Source: Liriodendron chinense
Taxonomy: Eukaryota > Streptophyta > Magnoliopsida > Magnoliales > Magnoliaceae
Direction: 5' to 3'
DNA length: 64,000 nt
Assembly: GCA_003013855.2 (NCBI GenBank)
Contig: ML058492.1
Location: forward strand, 2,759,365-2,823,364
Shown: positions 34,483 through 46,180 of the stretch, one piece after another
How the letters are laid out: each line of letters starts with the position of its first letter
Numbering within the stretch: position 1 is the stretch's first letter
Notes under the pieces: generated by a model
Databases searched by the model: none
Told to the model about the DNA's origin: nothing
What the model saw: only the letters and a program-made list of their open reading frames with translations
Position numbers and translations under genes: made by a program

Positions 34483-35411
34483 ATAATGGAATCTGAGTAA
34501 ATTCGACTACGTCTGGCATTGGATATCCATTCACCTAATCGTTAAAAAATTTGGATTCATATATGTGTTTTCTACCCAATATGAAAATCACCGTATTTGT
34601 ATTTACTGACCCAAATACCTGAGGATATTTTCGTAGTTTAATATTTTGTAATCTTAAAATAAATTTTTGACAATGGTTGTATTTTAACCAACAAGTGTCC
34701 ATAAATCAGATGTTAGAATTTCTCAACCACTCTGAATTTGGGACGGTGGAATAGAGAGGGCGGGTCCCATAGTTTTAATCAGTTTAACTTGCGTGAACAC
34801 CTACGTTTTACCATTTCTACTGCTTATGTATTAAGCATTGTACTCTGCCACACTACCTAAGTAGTGTCAGAGCATGAGTTTCCTAGTGCCAGAATCTTCT
34901 CCAACACCTGCTTTAAGTTATAGTGGGTAAAATAGCCAAGCTCTATGAAGCTCACAATGTCATATATGTAACATCCATTCTGTACATCTGGTTGTGTTCT
35001 GGATTTATGGTAAAAAAAAACAGCCAGATTCACAACTCAGGTGAGTCACACCACAGGGAACAATGGGGATGGGATTCCAACTGTAGGTTTGCGTGTGGGG
35101 ACACCATGATGTGTGCCTTTCATCAACCTGTTAGTCAAGAGTGAATCACTGCTTGAACATTTTAGGAGCAATTTCTCTGTAAGTTAGCATTTTGTACACA
35201 TGGTTCAGTAAGCACTCTCACCTTATGAACTGAGAGGATTTACATATAGAACATGCATGGCGTGTCCAATAGAGCACAAGAATGGATTTACATATAGAAC
35301 GTTGTGTGGCCCACATATGTTGGGGTTATTATGAGCTGCTTAAAACATTTTATGGACAATTCTGGACGAGTTTCCTAATGCCTAGCCCTTTATGAGCTAC
35401 AACATGTATTA
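34483..35411. other. No gene recognised
   Basis: AT-rich sequence without ORFs or termini I can support. Confidence 0.45.
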
Positions 35412-36222
35412 GGAGCTGTGTAAACAAATTAAAGCTCAATGAGACTTACCATAATGTATACGTGACATCCACTCTGGCCATCAATTTCTCCAACCCATGC
35501 ATGTTATGTGCCATGAGCCTAAAAATGAGGTGAATCTAAACCCCAAGTGGGCCACACCATTGGGAACAACATTGATATAAATGCTCATAATTGAAACCAT
35601 TTTGAGCCCACTTGATGAATATATGCCATCCAACCCATTTATAATAAGGTGATTCCTAAAAAGATGAGGGAAAAAACAAAATTTAGCATATCCAAAACTT
35701 TTGTAGCTCAAGAAGGTTTCAACGGTTAGCGTTAAGTCCCACTTAATATCCATCTGATTTTTAAGCAAACGTGCTAATTATATGAGCTCAAGCAACTGAT
35801 GGAGCGAGTGGATATAACACAAACTTCAGTGGGCCGTACATTTTTTTTTTTTTTTTTTTTGTCAAGACTCCTTACAACACTCTCTCTAGATTTGACTTGC
35901 CTGTGCCGTCTCCCATGGGAAGTTCCTGTTGTTGGAAGCTATATGAGGCAGACGGAGATGCTTGTGAGAAATCCAACTCCGTCCATCAATTTCTCAAGCT
36001 AACAGTAGGACAGGAGTCCAAGAATCAGGCAGATCCAAAACTAAGGTGGATCATGCTACATATGTAACAACGGGGATTGAATGCCCCTCATTGGAAATTT
36101 TAGGGCCACCAAAGTTTTTGGATAAGGATGATATTTGTACCTACAGCTTATCCCAGCAGTAATAACCTCACGAGGTATGAGTGGCATATAAACATCATGG
36201 TTGTGGACCTTCCTATTCTCAC
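35412..36222 (+). repeat. Composite MITE repeat, copy A (left part)
   Basis: Aligns along its length with 54672-55460: the word AAAGCTCAATGAG near the start, ATCAATTTCTCCAACCCATG, then a T-run at 35839-35860 in place of the CT run, then GTCCATCAATTTCTCAAGCT and ACATCATGG. It is interrupted at 36222 by the CACTA-like element and resumes at 40134. Confidence 0.7.
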
Positions 36223-36901
36223 TACTATGCCAAAACAGCGCTTCTGCGATGAACAAACTCCGTACAATTTGAAATTAGCGACGGATGTTGTTCGTCAGAT
36301 GGTCCGTCGCAGTTTACTTCGTCGCTAATGTTTACGGCAGAAGCTATCCGCCGCTCATTTATGACGAATATCGTCCGCCGCAAATAAGCGTCGAGTCGAA
36401 AAATATTGCGATGGATTTGGTCCGTCGCTAAGCTTTTTGAATCTCTAGCACCTAAATCGTAATAATAAAAAATAACTGCAACCCTCGTGTAGTAGGGGAC
36501 TGAAGTTGGTACTCTGATTAGTGGACTGAAACTGCAATTGCAACTGTGTATTACTAAATGCCATCATAATAATGTTTCAAGACTCACTGAGGACATCTTT
36601 TGTGCAGCAGCACACTGTTCAATTAACGAAGAATAATACAAAAGATATTGGTTGTTTATGATTAGTGAACTGAAATTACAAATGCAACTTTTTCCAAGAG
36701 AACTTTTCAAGACTTTTGGAAAACATCTTAATGGCTTAGCAAAGTAAACTATAACGTTTTAGAGACATGCTAACAGATCATGCTTATCCCAACAGAAAAA
36801 TCTAAATGTTCAACTTCTTCCAAACAAAGAAAAGTACAGATAGTGATTAGGTTTCAAAGGAAAAGTAAAAATACATAGGATTGTAGATCAGCTGCCGTTG
36901 A

Positions 36902-37012
36902 TCAGGGAAATTTCCAAAGCAAATCCTCATCAATTTTTGCATATTGAGTCCACGGAAAAATTTCATTTGCATTCAATGAAATCATTGAGGAATGGTGAAA
37001 CCAGGTAAAAAT
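36902..37012 (-). pseudogene. Candidate captured terminal exon
   Basis: On the minus strand an acceptor-like AAATGTTAG is followed by 36 open codons and TGA at 36902-36904. The peptide includes NANEIFPWTQYAKIDEDLLW and has a normal amino-acid mix, unlike the AT-rich surroundings. I do not recognise the family. Confidence 0.35.
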
Positions 37013-37290
37013 CTAACATTTCTACACAGAAATCCAAAAGAACTCGACTCAGATATCTATGGACTGACAAATTGGAGCTCTATAATTTCAGCATTGTTCA
37101 TCCAATGGTGGACGGGGTAGTACTAGAAAGCATATTGTCTCTTAGGACTTTGTAGAAAAAAGCACAGATCGATTGGATATGAGTATGTTGTTTTGTTGTT
37201 TTAAGTTTCCAAGGCATGGATGAACCAAAAAAAAAAAAAAAGATATAACAGATTGGTATTACTAGATTTGTTGAGATCATAAGGTCTTAC

Positions 37291-37358
37291 CAGTTGGTTA
37301 AAGATGCAATATTCTCAATAAAATTCGAGGACGAGCTCCCATTAGACACATCACTGAG
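37291..37358 (-). pseudogene. Candidate captured internal exon
   Basis: On the minus strand, GGCAG acceptor, 68 open bases encoding LSDVSNGSSSSNFIENIASL, then a CTG/GTAAGA donor. Same strand as the other candidate exons in this CACTA-like element. Family unknown. Confidence 0.35.
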
Positions 37359-38098
37359 CTGCCTGTTCAAGTACCCAGTTAGTTAAACCCATGTTTAGAG
37401 AAAAACAATTTGCAATTTTCAAGAGTACTAATTTAAAAATCAAAATGATATTCACATTACAAAAGAGCTATTTCCTTCTTTCCTACACAACACAGAAGAG
37501 ACCAATTTTGCAGTTTTTGAAATTCTACTTGCATTGTGTTTGGTTGCATCAAATATCATTAAATTATTTCGTGATATTTGGTGCAACCAAACACACCCTG
37601 GAGCACAAATTTCAATATCAGAAATTAGTAATGTGAAGGAAGAACAATAGAATATTAAAACAAGTTAATGAACGCCAACACTCACAAATCGGTCAGTGAG
37701 GTCAAATTAGAAAAACTCCATGGTATCAGACCCTCGAAAGCATTGCCTTAAATATTCCTACATCAACATTTTCATTGTTACAAATACTCTTTGAAGAAGT
37801 ATTCTATGGCATGAATGAGGTCTGCTAAGTGCACTTCTCAAGTACTCATATGGTAAGTCCCATTTGAAGCTAAAAAACTGACCAATTGTCCACATCTGGC
37901 ATACATGTGTGGCCCACTAGATGAACAATCATTGAATGTGGTGGGAATCCCTGTCCAAATTCAGAACAGGATATGGTAGGAAACCTTCTTGGAGTGTGGA
38001 TAGAATTCCTGTCCACCACCAATAGACAATGGGAGACCTTATTATGCAACCACCATTAAGAGGTGATCAACTTGTTAGTTTCCTTCATCAAACTCACA

Positions 38099-38197
38099 TT
38101 ATCCAGCTTCTCCATCAATATGGATTATTTTGCTAAAAAACCTAGCAATTGAGAGAATTGGTGATAAGCAACCAAATATTCCACTATACAACACCAT
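38099..38197 (-). pseudogene. Candidate captured helicase exon (HA2-like)
   Basis: On the minus strand, TTTCTATTGCAG then ATGGTG at 38197. It encodes MVLYSGIFGCLSPILSIA. From memory this resembles the HA2-domain segment of plant DExH-box RNA helicases (L.YG..F.CLSPILS.AAFLS). A possible donor lies at 38142/38141; the frame stops at about 38099. Only a fragment is present, so no function is expected. Confidence 0.45.
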
Positions 38198-39204
38198 CTG
38201 CAATAGAAAGAAATGGAAATATTTAAATCCAGATCTGTAGCAACTGTATGTGACCATCCATTTACAAATGAAAATAATGATTTAACCTAAACAACTTAAG
38301 CTTTTTCATAGTAATCATTCACCAGACAATGCCAAAAAAACAAGTCTACACACTACAGTTTGCATTATGATTTTTCTTTTTTTCTTTTTTTCTTTTTTTT
38401 TTTAAGAACTTCCTATCCCACTTAGGAATTTTATGATGATTCACCTAATGCGTGAGACATTTTTTTTATAATGAAAAAGAATGTATACAGTAAAATTACA
38501 TAAACATCAACAAACATGTGGTCCAGGAAGGAGTCCAACATTCTGGAAAATGCAGCAAGTGCAAAAGTACAGACATGAGTATGTGAAGACACAATTACTA
38601 ACAGATTCAATAGTTTTCTCTACACCACTGATCTAAAATAATGAAATACATACTTCATTAACCAGTACGATAATTGCAATAACAGCAAAAGAAACTTCTG
38701 GGAAGAAAGTATGCTTTACCTCTTTAAGGTTAACTCATTTCCATGTCTCATCTGTTATATTCATATCATAAACCAGAGCATGCCGGCCCTGAAAAAAATT
38801 GGGAATTTTATTAAATGAAAAGTGAGAAGGGCACAACCAACAGCTACAAGCCATGCCTACTATTTTATTAAGACTTTTCCTGAATAAAGATGGATTGTTT
38901 CTTAACTTCCTGCAATGAGATTTCTTCTCTAATGGTGGATGCCCTTAGAAAGCTGTGGGTGCAACTCCTTCATGCTTTCTGTGGAGAAATTCCTCATAAT
39001 TATGCTCTTTCATCATCTTTGTACTTCAAAAATCTGGTAGATACAGTTTATATTCATGCAATTAGTTTTGATTTCAACTTTACTTGCATCAACTTCTGAC
39101 TGGACCACCATCATAAAAACAAGGAGCCCAAAAGGGAGCATCCTGGAAACCTCTAGACTTTGGTAGGCCTAGTGGTGGATGCTCCTCGAAAATCAAAACC
39201 CAAC

Positions 39205-39205
<1 letters not shown>

Positions 39206-39238
<33 letters not shown>
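39206..39238 (+). repeat. GA microsatellite
   Basis: Perfect GA run inside the CACTA-like element; the purine-rich region continues to about 39330. Confidence 0.9.
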
Positions 39239-39245
<7 letters not shown>

Positions 39246-39354
39246 TTTGGACGAGAGAGAATGAAAGAGAGGGAGGGAGAGATGAAAGAGATTTTGAGGG
39301 AGAACAAAAGAGGGAAAGAGGGGGGTTTTCCCTCTTTGGAGAGGGACATACGTG

Positions 39355-39876
39355 GATTGGGTACTACACGATCCAGGACTAGCTGGAGATGGACGATCAT
39401 GTCAGGGGCTCTATGGGCCCACCGTCACCTCTATGTTTCATCCACGCCGTCCATAAATTTTAAAAAATAATTTTAGAGCATGAACCGAAAAATGAGATAA
39501 ATTTGTTACTAAAATGGACCACACCACATGCAACAGTGGAGATTGAACTCTTACCCTTGAAAACTTTCTAGGGCCCACTGTGATGTTTATTTGCCATCCA
39601 ACCCGTTTATAAGGTCACATAGACCTGTATGAAGGGAAAAAATAAATATCACCTTCATTCAAAACTTATGTGTCCACCAACAAGTTTTCAACGGTGGGCT
39701 TTAAATTTCCACTTCTTCATGTTATGTGGTCCACTTGGGTCTCCGATCATCTTTCATTTTTGTTCTATAACTTAGAAAGATCTTTCAAAATAGATGGACA
39801 ATGTGGATAAAACATATAAACCATAGAGGGCCCCACTACCCCTGACATGACAGTCCATCTCTAGTAGTACCCAATC
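39355..39876. mobile_element. MITE-like palindromic element nested in the CACTA-like element
   Basis: Inverted ends GATTGGGTAC at 39355 and GTACCCAATC at 39876, extended imperfectly (GGAGATGGAC..TGTCAGGGG on the left against CCCCTGACATGACAGTCCAT on the right). Core as in the elements at 184-1758. A fourth set of termini. Confidence 0.75.
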
Positions 39877-40133
39877 TGCACCCACCAATTAAAAGATCTT
39901 AAAAAACATGCAATCTAGATGCGACGGACCAAAATCCGTCGCATATTTATAGTAAGCGACGGACATGGTACGTCGTGAAGTTCCACCACGATACCAAATC
40001 TCACCTTGAAAATAGATTTGCGACTGACATTTTCTATTAGCGACGAATTTTAGCCGTCGTTAAACCAAGCTGTTTTAGCGACGAATAATCTCCGTCGCAA
40101 AAAGCGTCGCAAATTTGTAATTTTGGCGTAGTG

Positions 40134-40700
40134 CACTTTGTTTTCTGGCACACCTGAATTTGAGTCCCTTTTCCTTCACAACCTGATTATAATTCAAAAC
40201 CTCTTCTGAGAAAATGAACCTGACAATACGCATTTGTGAACAGATCAATCAATTTGGATCTAATAGATCTTATATGGGCCCATCTTTGAACCGGGGAACT
40301 TTAGATTGCTTAGTTGGATGGCTAGTATGTGTGCCCCTATCAGTTGGCTCCGTAGTACAACTCAATCCTGATCAGTTTAATAGAGTTGATGATGAAATCT
40401 GACTGGCTTATCTACATACTTGCACGTGTGAAAAACAGGGCTTCAACACATGTAACATTGTCACACACATGTGAGAGATTTCGTACATTTATTGGTTGAC
40501 AATGAGGTCCTTATGCACTGTGAACAAAACCTTTTCCAAAAAAAAACCACTCATCAAGTGGGCCATATTCAAACACTTAAAAACTCAACTTCATTTTCCA
40601 AAAAAATCCACTCAAGTGGGCCATATTCAAACACTTAAAAACTCAACTTCACCATCAATTAATTAATTTAAGTATTTAGTTGGGACCACCCGCTTACAAT
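40134..40700 (+). repeat. Composite MITE repeat, copy A (right part)
   Basis: Continues copy A after the CACTA-like insertion: CACTTTGTTTTCTGGCAC, AATTTGAGTCC, then a tract similar to 44730-44960 (ACATGTGAGAGATTTCGTAC). Within it a 46-bp segment (CCATATTCAAACACTTAAAA) is tandemly duplicated at about 40560-40650. Confidence 0.6.
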
Positions 40701-40984
40701 TCCTTGTCGCATGGGATACGGAAATTATGATGAAATTTTATCTATTTTAACCCAGTGAGAGGAGACATAAGTGCAGTCATTGGCCAAGGAAAAGAAGCCT
40801 ACAAGACTTATTGCATGAATAAATAGTATAACGTGCTTGACAGGCTGAATGTTGTTGCTTGCTTGACTTGAAACATTGAGTATTGGTCATTCCCAATTTC
40901 TTCTCACCATCCGTTACTTTTATGAAACTGTTACCAACCACTTTGGTAACTTTTATACAACTGTAACCAACCACTTTGGTAATC

Positions 40985-41150
40985 CCAGAGTGGATTAGGT
41001 GAGACCTCTTACTCACCCAAGACGTGTGGCCCTTATCCTGGGGCCCTATTGATATATTTATTCTATATCCACCCCATCCATCCGTTTTTTCAGATTGTTT
41101 TAGAGCATGACTCGAAAGGTGAAATAGATCCGGTTCTCAGGTGGACCATG
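40985..41150 (+). repeat. Half MITE with GATTAGGTGAGAC terminus
   Basis: Starts GTGGATTAGGTGAGACC and CACCCAAGACGTGTGGCCCT, then the usual core up to GTGGACCATGCC. The same terminus opens the element at 63693, so this is a recognisable subfamily. The second half is missing. Confidence 0.6.
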
Positions 41151-41359
41151 CCTAAAAAAAAAAGTAACTTATTTTGTGGCATCCAAGCAGGCCAAGCAGG
41201 CCCTTATTGGCATGAGTCATGAGATACCACATCTACAAGGTGCTGGTTTGCTTGACCGATGAGCAAGCTCCCGCCCAATGACGTGTGGTTCTTGTGTTTC
41301 CTAGGCATGACTCTTATATATAGTTGGGAAACCACAATACCTTTTAATGTATACCAGGT

Positions 41360-42060
41360 TGTGGACACTTTCATGGCGAGAATGGATCAAAAGAAGGAGC
41401 CCAAGATAAGAATGAATCGATAGTCGACAACATGGTTTGATTGGTCAAATACCTTGGTAAATTGGTTGAACCAGATCAAACACCTATCGAAAATGGTTCG
41501 AATTTCAGTCCAACCCTTTGGACAAGTTTCATCACTTTCGACCAGTCGACCGGTCAAAATCCATTAGAATTATATAGAGAGTTGGTTGAACTCTTTGGAC
41601 AGTTTGGGCCACTTTTGACCGGTCGACCGGTTGCATCTCAACTTCGACCGGTCGACAAGTTGACAGGCTCTGCAGTTTGGTGCGGTTTTTGCAGATTTGT
41701 TTTCATTTTTTATTAGCATTATTTCTTTATGCAACTAGGGTTTGAATATCAATATTTAAGGATGCTTAAGACATTGTTTATAAAATTATCTTTCATATTA
41801 TTATCAATTAAATTTCAATTTTATCTTATGGATTCGAGATTTCCCTAGTGTATTCGAGAAAGCCCTGTTAAGGAGTCTAAGGAGCTCCGTGGATTCGGAG
41901 TAGTTATCCCATGAGGAAGACGATAATCGACTTCACGTTCTTGACACACTAATAGCCATCGTGTGCTTGAGCTGCCGACTAGTTCTAACCATGGAACATA
42001 TGAATTTTGAATGTGAACCATTCTTAATTTCTCTCGACGGTGCGGTGCCTAACTGTGATG
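41360..42060 (+). repeat. LTR-like sequence with CGGTCGACCGG motifs
   Basis: Contains three copies of GACCGGTCGACCGGT-like palindromes at 41540-41660, then an AT-rich stretch and TTTCCCTAGTGTATTCGAG. It has the look of an LTR U3-R-U5, but no TG..CA boundary or target duplication could be fixed. Confidence 0.35.
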
Positions 42061-42288
42061 ATCAAATGTAGAAGTTGTATAGCCCATTGGATATATGTGA
42101 ATAAATATTTCTTCTCTCATAAAAAAAAAAGTGAATCAATAACATCGAGAGTACCCAGACTTTCTATTTTCTTGAGAATAGCTCAATTCTTTGTGCAATG
42201 TTGAAATTGTTATGCTTGGAATTCAGAGAGCATCTGGAAATTAAAGTGTATCAACCCCACATCTAATGGCCATTGTCAAAGTCATGCA

Positions 42289-43101
42289 TGATAGCGTTTT
42301 CCTCCTCAGGTATAGAGGAGAAGATGGTGCAGCCTAAGTGTGGTTGGGCGCCCGGTTGGTTCTGGTTGGGTGATCAAAATTCACCCCGATGGACAGTTTT
42401 GTCACTGGACTGTTTCGTAACAATCAGGCACCCGATGGTGTACTGACCGGGCGCCCGACCGTGTTGAGGCGGGCATTCGAAATTTAGCAAGTTTTATCTC
42501 AAGCTCTCTGGACAGTTTTTATGGTTGGCTCGGCACCCAATGGTCCATTGACCAGGCGCCCGACCATGCATGGACTATTATAATGTAATTTTCGATTTTG
42601 GCTCTATTTCTCCAGTTGCTCTATTTAAGAAGTTCCAAAATGACATTAGGGTATCCAAATAGGAGGTTTTCATGTCCAAGGAAAGAGAGAGAAAAAAAAA
42701 AAGGAAGAGAGAAAGAGAAGAGAGAGAGGAAGCTTGTGGAAGAGAGAATTTTGTTTGTAGAGGTGATCTACTATGCAGTTGACGTCTCAACGCTTGTACG
42801 TCCTCGTGATCGGTGAGATCCCTCCGTTTTTCTTATTCTCTTATTGTTGATCCACTCCTGCGTGAATGAAGAAGGTTTGATCCAAGCGGTGTATGCTTGT
42901 GATTGGTTGTAACAGTTCTCTTTTATAGTGGATTGTTGATCTAGATGAGGTCTCGTGGTTTTTACCTCTTAGAGGGTTTTCCACATAAAAATCTCGTGCC
43001 GTGTGGTTTGTGCTTTGATTTATTTCATTGCTATATTATATCCCATAATTCAAGTAGTTTGGGGGGGCGAGATCCTAAGGTTTTGTGTAACACACCCAAC
43101 A
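42289..43101 (+). mobile_element. Copia-like solo LTR
   Basis: 813 bp, TGATAGCG to CACCCAACA, flanked by the perfect 5-bp duplication ATGCA (42284-42288 and 43102-43106). It has repeated GGGCGCCCG words in the U3-like part. In the U5-like part it has GGGTTTTCCACATAAAAATC, the sequence style of Ty1/copia LTRs (from memory). The host sequence on both sides joins into a repeat also present at 44260-44340. Confidence 0.85.
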
Positions 43102-43106
43102 ATGCA

Positions 43107-43760
43107 TATATGGTGTGACACGTGTTCAACTCATAAGTGTTGCTCTTTAAGAAAATTGGATTGACGGTGTTTGTAATTGTAATATATAAATGAGAAGTGG
43201 GCCACTTCATGCCACTTTATGCCCTATAATCCTCTGGAAAAATGGATGAACGGCATGGATAAAACACATGCATCATGATGGCACCCATTTTGTGCACTGA
43301 AGGGGTCACTACAAAATCTGAGTCCAATTTTATGACTGTTCTTCTGAACGACAGGCCCACTTAACTGACAATTCGCTGCTGACAAAAGGAGAAATGAGTG
43401 AAGTCAATAGCTAAGGAGAAAAACAGGTTCATGGGACCCTTTTGCGTGGAAAAAGGGTTTCACGTGCTTGACCCACTGATCACCTTTGCGTGCTTTAGCT
43501 ACTTAGATGAGCGGTTGTAACCTTCCAATTATTGAATATTAAATGCGGACCATTCTTAATTTCTCTCGACCATCTGTAACTATGGCGATCGAAAGCTAAT
43601 ATTATTCTATACTTATAAGTAAAGCAGTACATAGAGTACCATACTTTCTATTATCTTAAAAATAGCTCAAATTTATTTGCAATGTTGAGATTGTTGTGCT
43701 TGGGATTCAGAGAGCATTTGGAAAGAAATTGAATTGTTACACAGTATCATAAAGCTTTCA
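43107..43760 (+). repeat. Diverged duplicate of 42000-42290 and neighbouring repeats
   Basis: 43540-43745 matches 42010-42245 (GACCATTCTTAATTTCTCTC, GAGATTGTTGTGCTTGG, TTCAGAGAGCAT). 43107-43240 matches 44290-44370. No gene. Confidence 0.6.
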
Positions 43761-43764
43761 TCGT

Positions 43765-44230
43765 ATTGAGTAAACTTTGTTGGGACCACTGTGACTGTAT
43801 GTGGTTTATCCACACCGTCCGTCCATTTTTCCTACCCATTTTAGGGGTTGAGCCCAAAATTAAAGTAAATCCAAAGCTCAAATTGGCCATACCACAGGAA
43901 ACAGTGGGAATAATGATTTAAACTGTTGAAAACTTGCTAGGGCCGACACTGATTTTTATTTGTCATCCAACCTGTTCATAAGATCACAAAGACATGGATG
44001 AAGGGAAAAAACAAATATAAACTTGATCTTCTGTAGCCCCCAAGAATTTTTCAATGGTAGACCTTCAATTCAAACTGTTTCCTATAGTGTGGTCCACTTG
44101 AGCTTTGGATATGCTTCAATTTTGGGATCAAGTTATAAAATTATCTGGTAAAATGGATGCACGGAGTGGATAAATACATAAATCACGATGGACCCATAGA
44201 GTTTTCCCAGCACGCATTCTGCTCCCATTT
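43765..44230. mobile_element. MITE-like element, subfamily of element 1
   Basis: Full core in both directions (ACCGTCCGTCCATTTTTCC at the left, ATGGATGCACGGAGTGGATA at the right), with ends GAGTAAACT / AGAGTTTTCCC similar to the inner ends of element 1. Terminal repeats are decayed. Confidence 0.6.
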
Positions 44231-45235
44231 TGGAAATTAAAGTGTATCGGCCCCACATCTGATGGCCATTGTCAAAGTCATGCATTTATGGCCCGACGCA
44301 TGTTTGACTTTAAGTGTTGGTCTTTAAGAAAATTAGATTAACAGGAAGTGGGCCACTTGATGTCACCTCTCATGAATGGTGGCTGTGAGCCGTTTGGGTG
44401 CCACCCAATAAGTAAGTTTTTTAATCTATGTACGTCAATAAATTACTTTTTTAACTTATGGGATGGAACGCCCAACCATAATAATATTATGAACAGTTTG
44501 GATGGAAATTAAATATATATCATGGCCGGCTCCAAGGAGGTTTCAATGGTGGACCTTTCCATCCTCACTATTTCCTGATCGTATGCCCAACCAAATTTGA
44601 GTCCTGATAAGACGTAAGGGTGAACCAAATCCAGCTGAATTCGGACAGATAGATCTTGTCAACAAACTCCAGATTCCTTATTCGGATATGATACACCATG
44701 TGCAAGTCAGATAAAGCTGATGAAAAAATTTAAGTGGGTTATTTTATCAACTTGAACGTGTGAACAAGGCCTTCACAACACATGTATCGTTTGTGGCACA
44801 CGTGTGAGAGATTTGGTACATTGATTGGTTGAGAATGGGGTGCCAACTATAAACATAACCTTTTTCAAGAAAATCCACTCATCTAGTGGATCATGTTCAA
44901 ACAAGCAAAACTCAACTCAACCATCGATATTTAATTAATTTAAGGATTTAGTTCAAAATAAAACTATAAATAAAATTTGTTGAAACTACATTTAGTAAAA
45001 AAGAAAAAGAAAAAAAGAAGAAGAAGATGCTGGCGTTGTATGGCGTACTTGTAGTAGGTTCTCGCCGTGTGTGAACAGGCCACCTGCTATATCTCACCAA
45101 AGTTTACCTAAGTTTTCTCAATTTTACTTTTGTAGCCAAAATAATAGCTGGGTGGGTGAGTAACTCGAGCTTCAACATTATCATGGGTTCGAGTACCCAT
45201 CGGGGGGTGTGTGGGTGTGAGGGTGTGTGCGTGAA

Positions 45236-45283
<48 letters not shown>

Positions 45284-45340
45284 AATAAATAAAGCGTAAC
45301 TCGAGTTTACACTTGTAATAACAATGGTTGATGGGGTAAC
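44231..45340. repeat. Repeat mosaic with AAT microsatellite
   Basis: 44480-44960 resembles parts of the composite repeat (TCCATCCTCACTATTTCCTG, AATTTGAGTCCTGATAA). 45235-45293 is an AAT run passing into AAAT. No gene. Confidence 0.55.
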
Positions 45341-45344
45341 TTCA

Positions 45345-45660
45345 TAGGCCTGGTCACAAGAAGTGTGAGTTTCAAATCAAGGCACAATTTTAAAACTATG
45401 GCAAATAAAAAATGAGTCTTTCTGTAAATGTTATCAAGCATAGTATAACAGCTCTTCTTATGTGTGTTGAACATATGAATCATTGATTAGGTGGGCCTTA
45501 CTATGCATACCATAATTCTAAATCTCGATAGCTCATCGCAAAACTCGCCTAAGTTGACTCACTTAGAGATGATTTAGAGCCAAGACTCTTGGAAACTTGC
45601 TAACAAGCCTAACTCAGGACTCAACACAAGACTGGCTAGTCAGCTGGAAAACTTGGCCAA
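45345..45660 (+). repeat. Duplicated segment, copy 1
   Basis: Aligns with 55540-55860: CCTGGTCACA, TTTTAAAACTATGGCAAA, GTGTTGAACATATGAA, then GAAACTTGCTAACAAGCCTA near the end. No ORF. Confidence 0.75.
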
Positions 45661-45689
45661 GGCAGAATCTACTTTCACCAAAGGAGTGT

Positions 45690-45833
45690 TAGAGGGAGCT
45701 TGGTAAACAAAAAGCTCTGCAGTGCTCACCGTGGTATCTGCATGACATCCATTCTGGCCATCAATTTCTTCAGCCCATGTTATATGCTTGAGCCCAAAAG
45801 TAAGGTGGATCTAAACCTCAAGTGGGGCATAGC
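45690..45833 (+). repeat. Composite MITE repeat, copy B fragment
   Basis: TTGGTAAACAAAAAGCTCTG and CATCAATTTCTTCAGCCCAT match the starts of copies at 35412 and 54672. It breaks off at about 45833 against a copia-like LTR. Confidence 0.6.
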
Positions 45834-46180
45834 TGTTTGAGAAGGATGCAAAAATCAACAGATTTTACAATTCCCAATTGACTGAATTATGGGATATGAA
45901 TGCACAACAATGAACAAACAATTACTACACACGACACAAAAGACTTTTTACATGAAAAACCCTCTAGAAATATACGTAAAAACGACGAGGCCTAGTCTAG
46001 TCAGCAAATCCACTATGTAATTACATAGTGATATAACAATTAAGCCGGAATTAGCAATAAATTATGCAAAAATGCTCTAATCTACGCAAACAACGGTCGA
46101 TCAATATCGCCCGACCTATCGTTGGTCGCCCGAAGGTCGCCAAACCGTCCGAAGAGTTTACTGTCGAGTTTCAATTTTCC
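45834..46180 (-). repeat. Copia-like LTR fragment, minus strand
   Basis: On the minus strand, AGAGGGTTTTTCATGTAAAA then AGTCTTTTGTGTCG, and the end TCTCAAACA at 45834. This is the U5 style of copia LTRs. 46095-46180 has CGCCCGACC / GGTCGCCCG words. The other boundary is not resolved. Confidence 0.45.

Larger units (their letters stand above)
36223..40133. mobile_element. CACTA-like element, 3.9 kb, with 3-bp TSD
   Basis: The left end TACTATGCCAAAA and the reverse complement of the right end, CACTACGCCAAAA, form a 13-bp inverted repeat with two C-to-T differences. Both sides carry the 3-bp duplication CAC (36220-36222 and 40134-40136), and the flanks join into the continuous repeat copy A. 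Subterminal regions (36240-36440 and 39900-40110) are dense in GCGACGGA / TCCGTCGC motifs. No transposase ORF was found, so it is non-autonomous. The interior has splice-site-like exons on the minus strand and a nested MITE. Confidence 0.8.

Noticed and set aside
36220..36222. Left CACTA end placed at 36220 (CACTACTATGCC)
   Set aside because: Placing it there leaves no target duplication; reading CAC as the duplication gives a matching 3-bp TSD and an aligned 13-bp inverted repeat.
38890..39099. Plus-strand 69-codon ORF inside the CACTA-like element
   Set aside because: Normal-looking composition but no family, and it is on the strand opposite to the other candidate exons; support is too weak to annotate.
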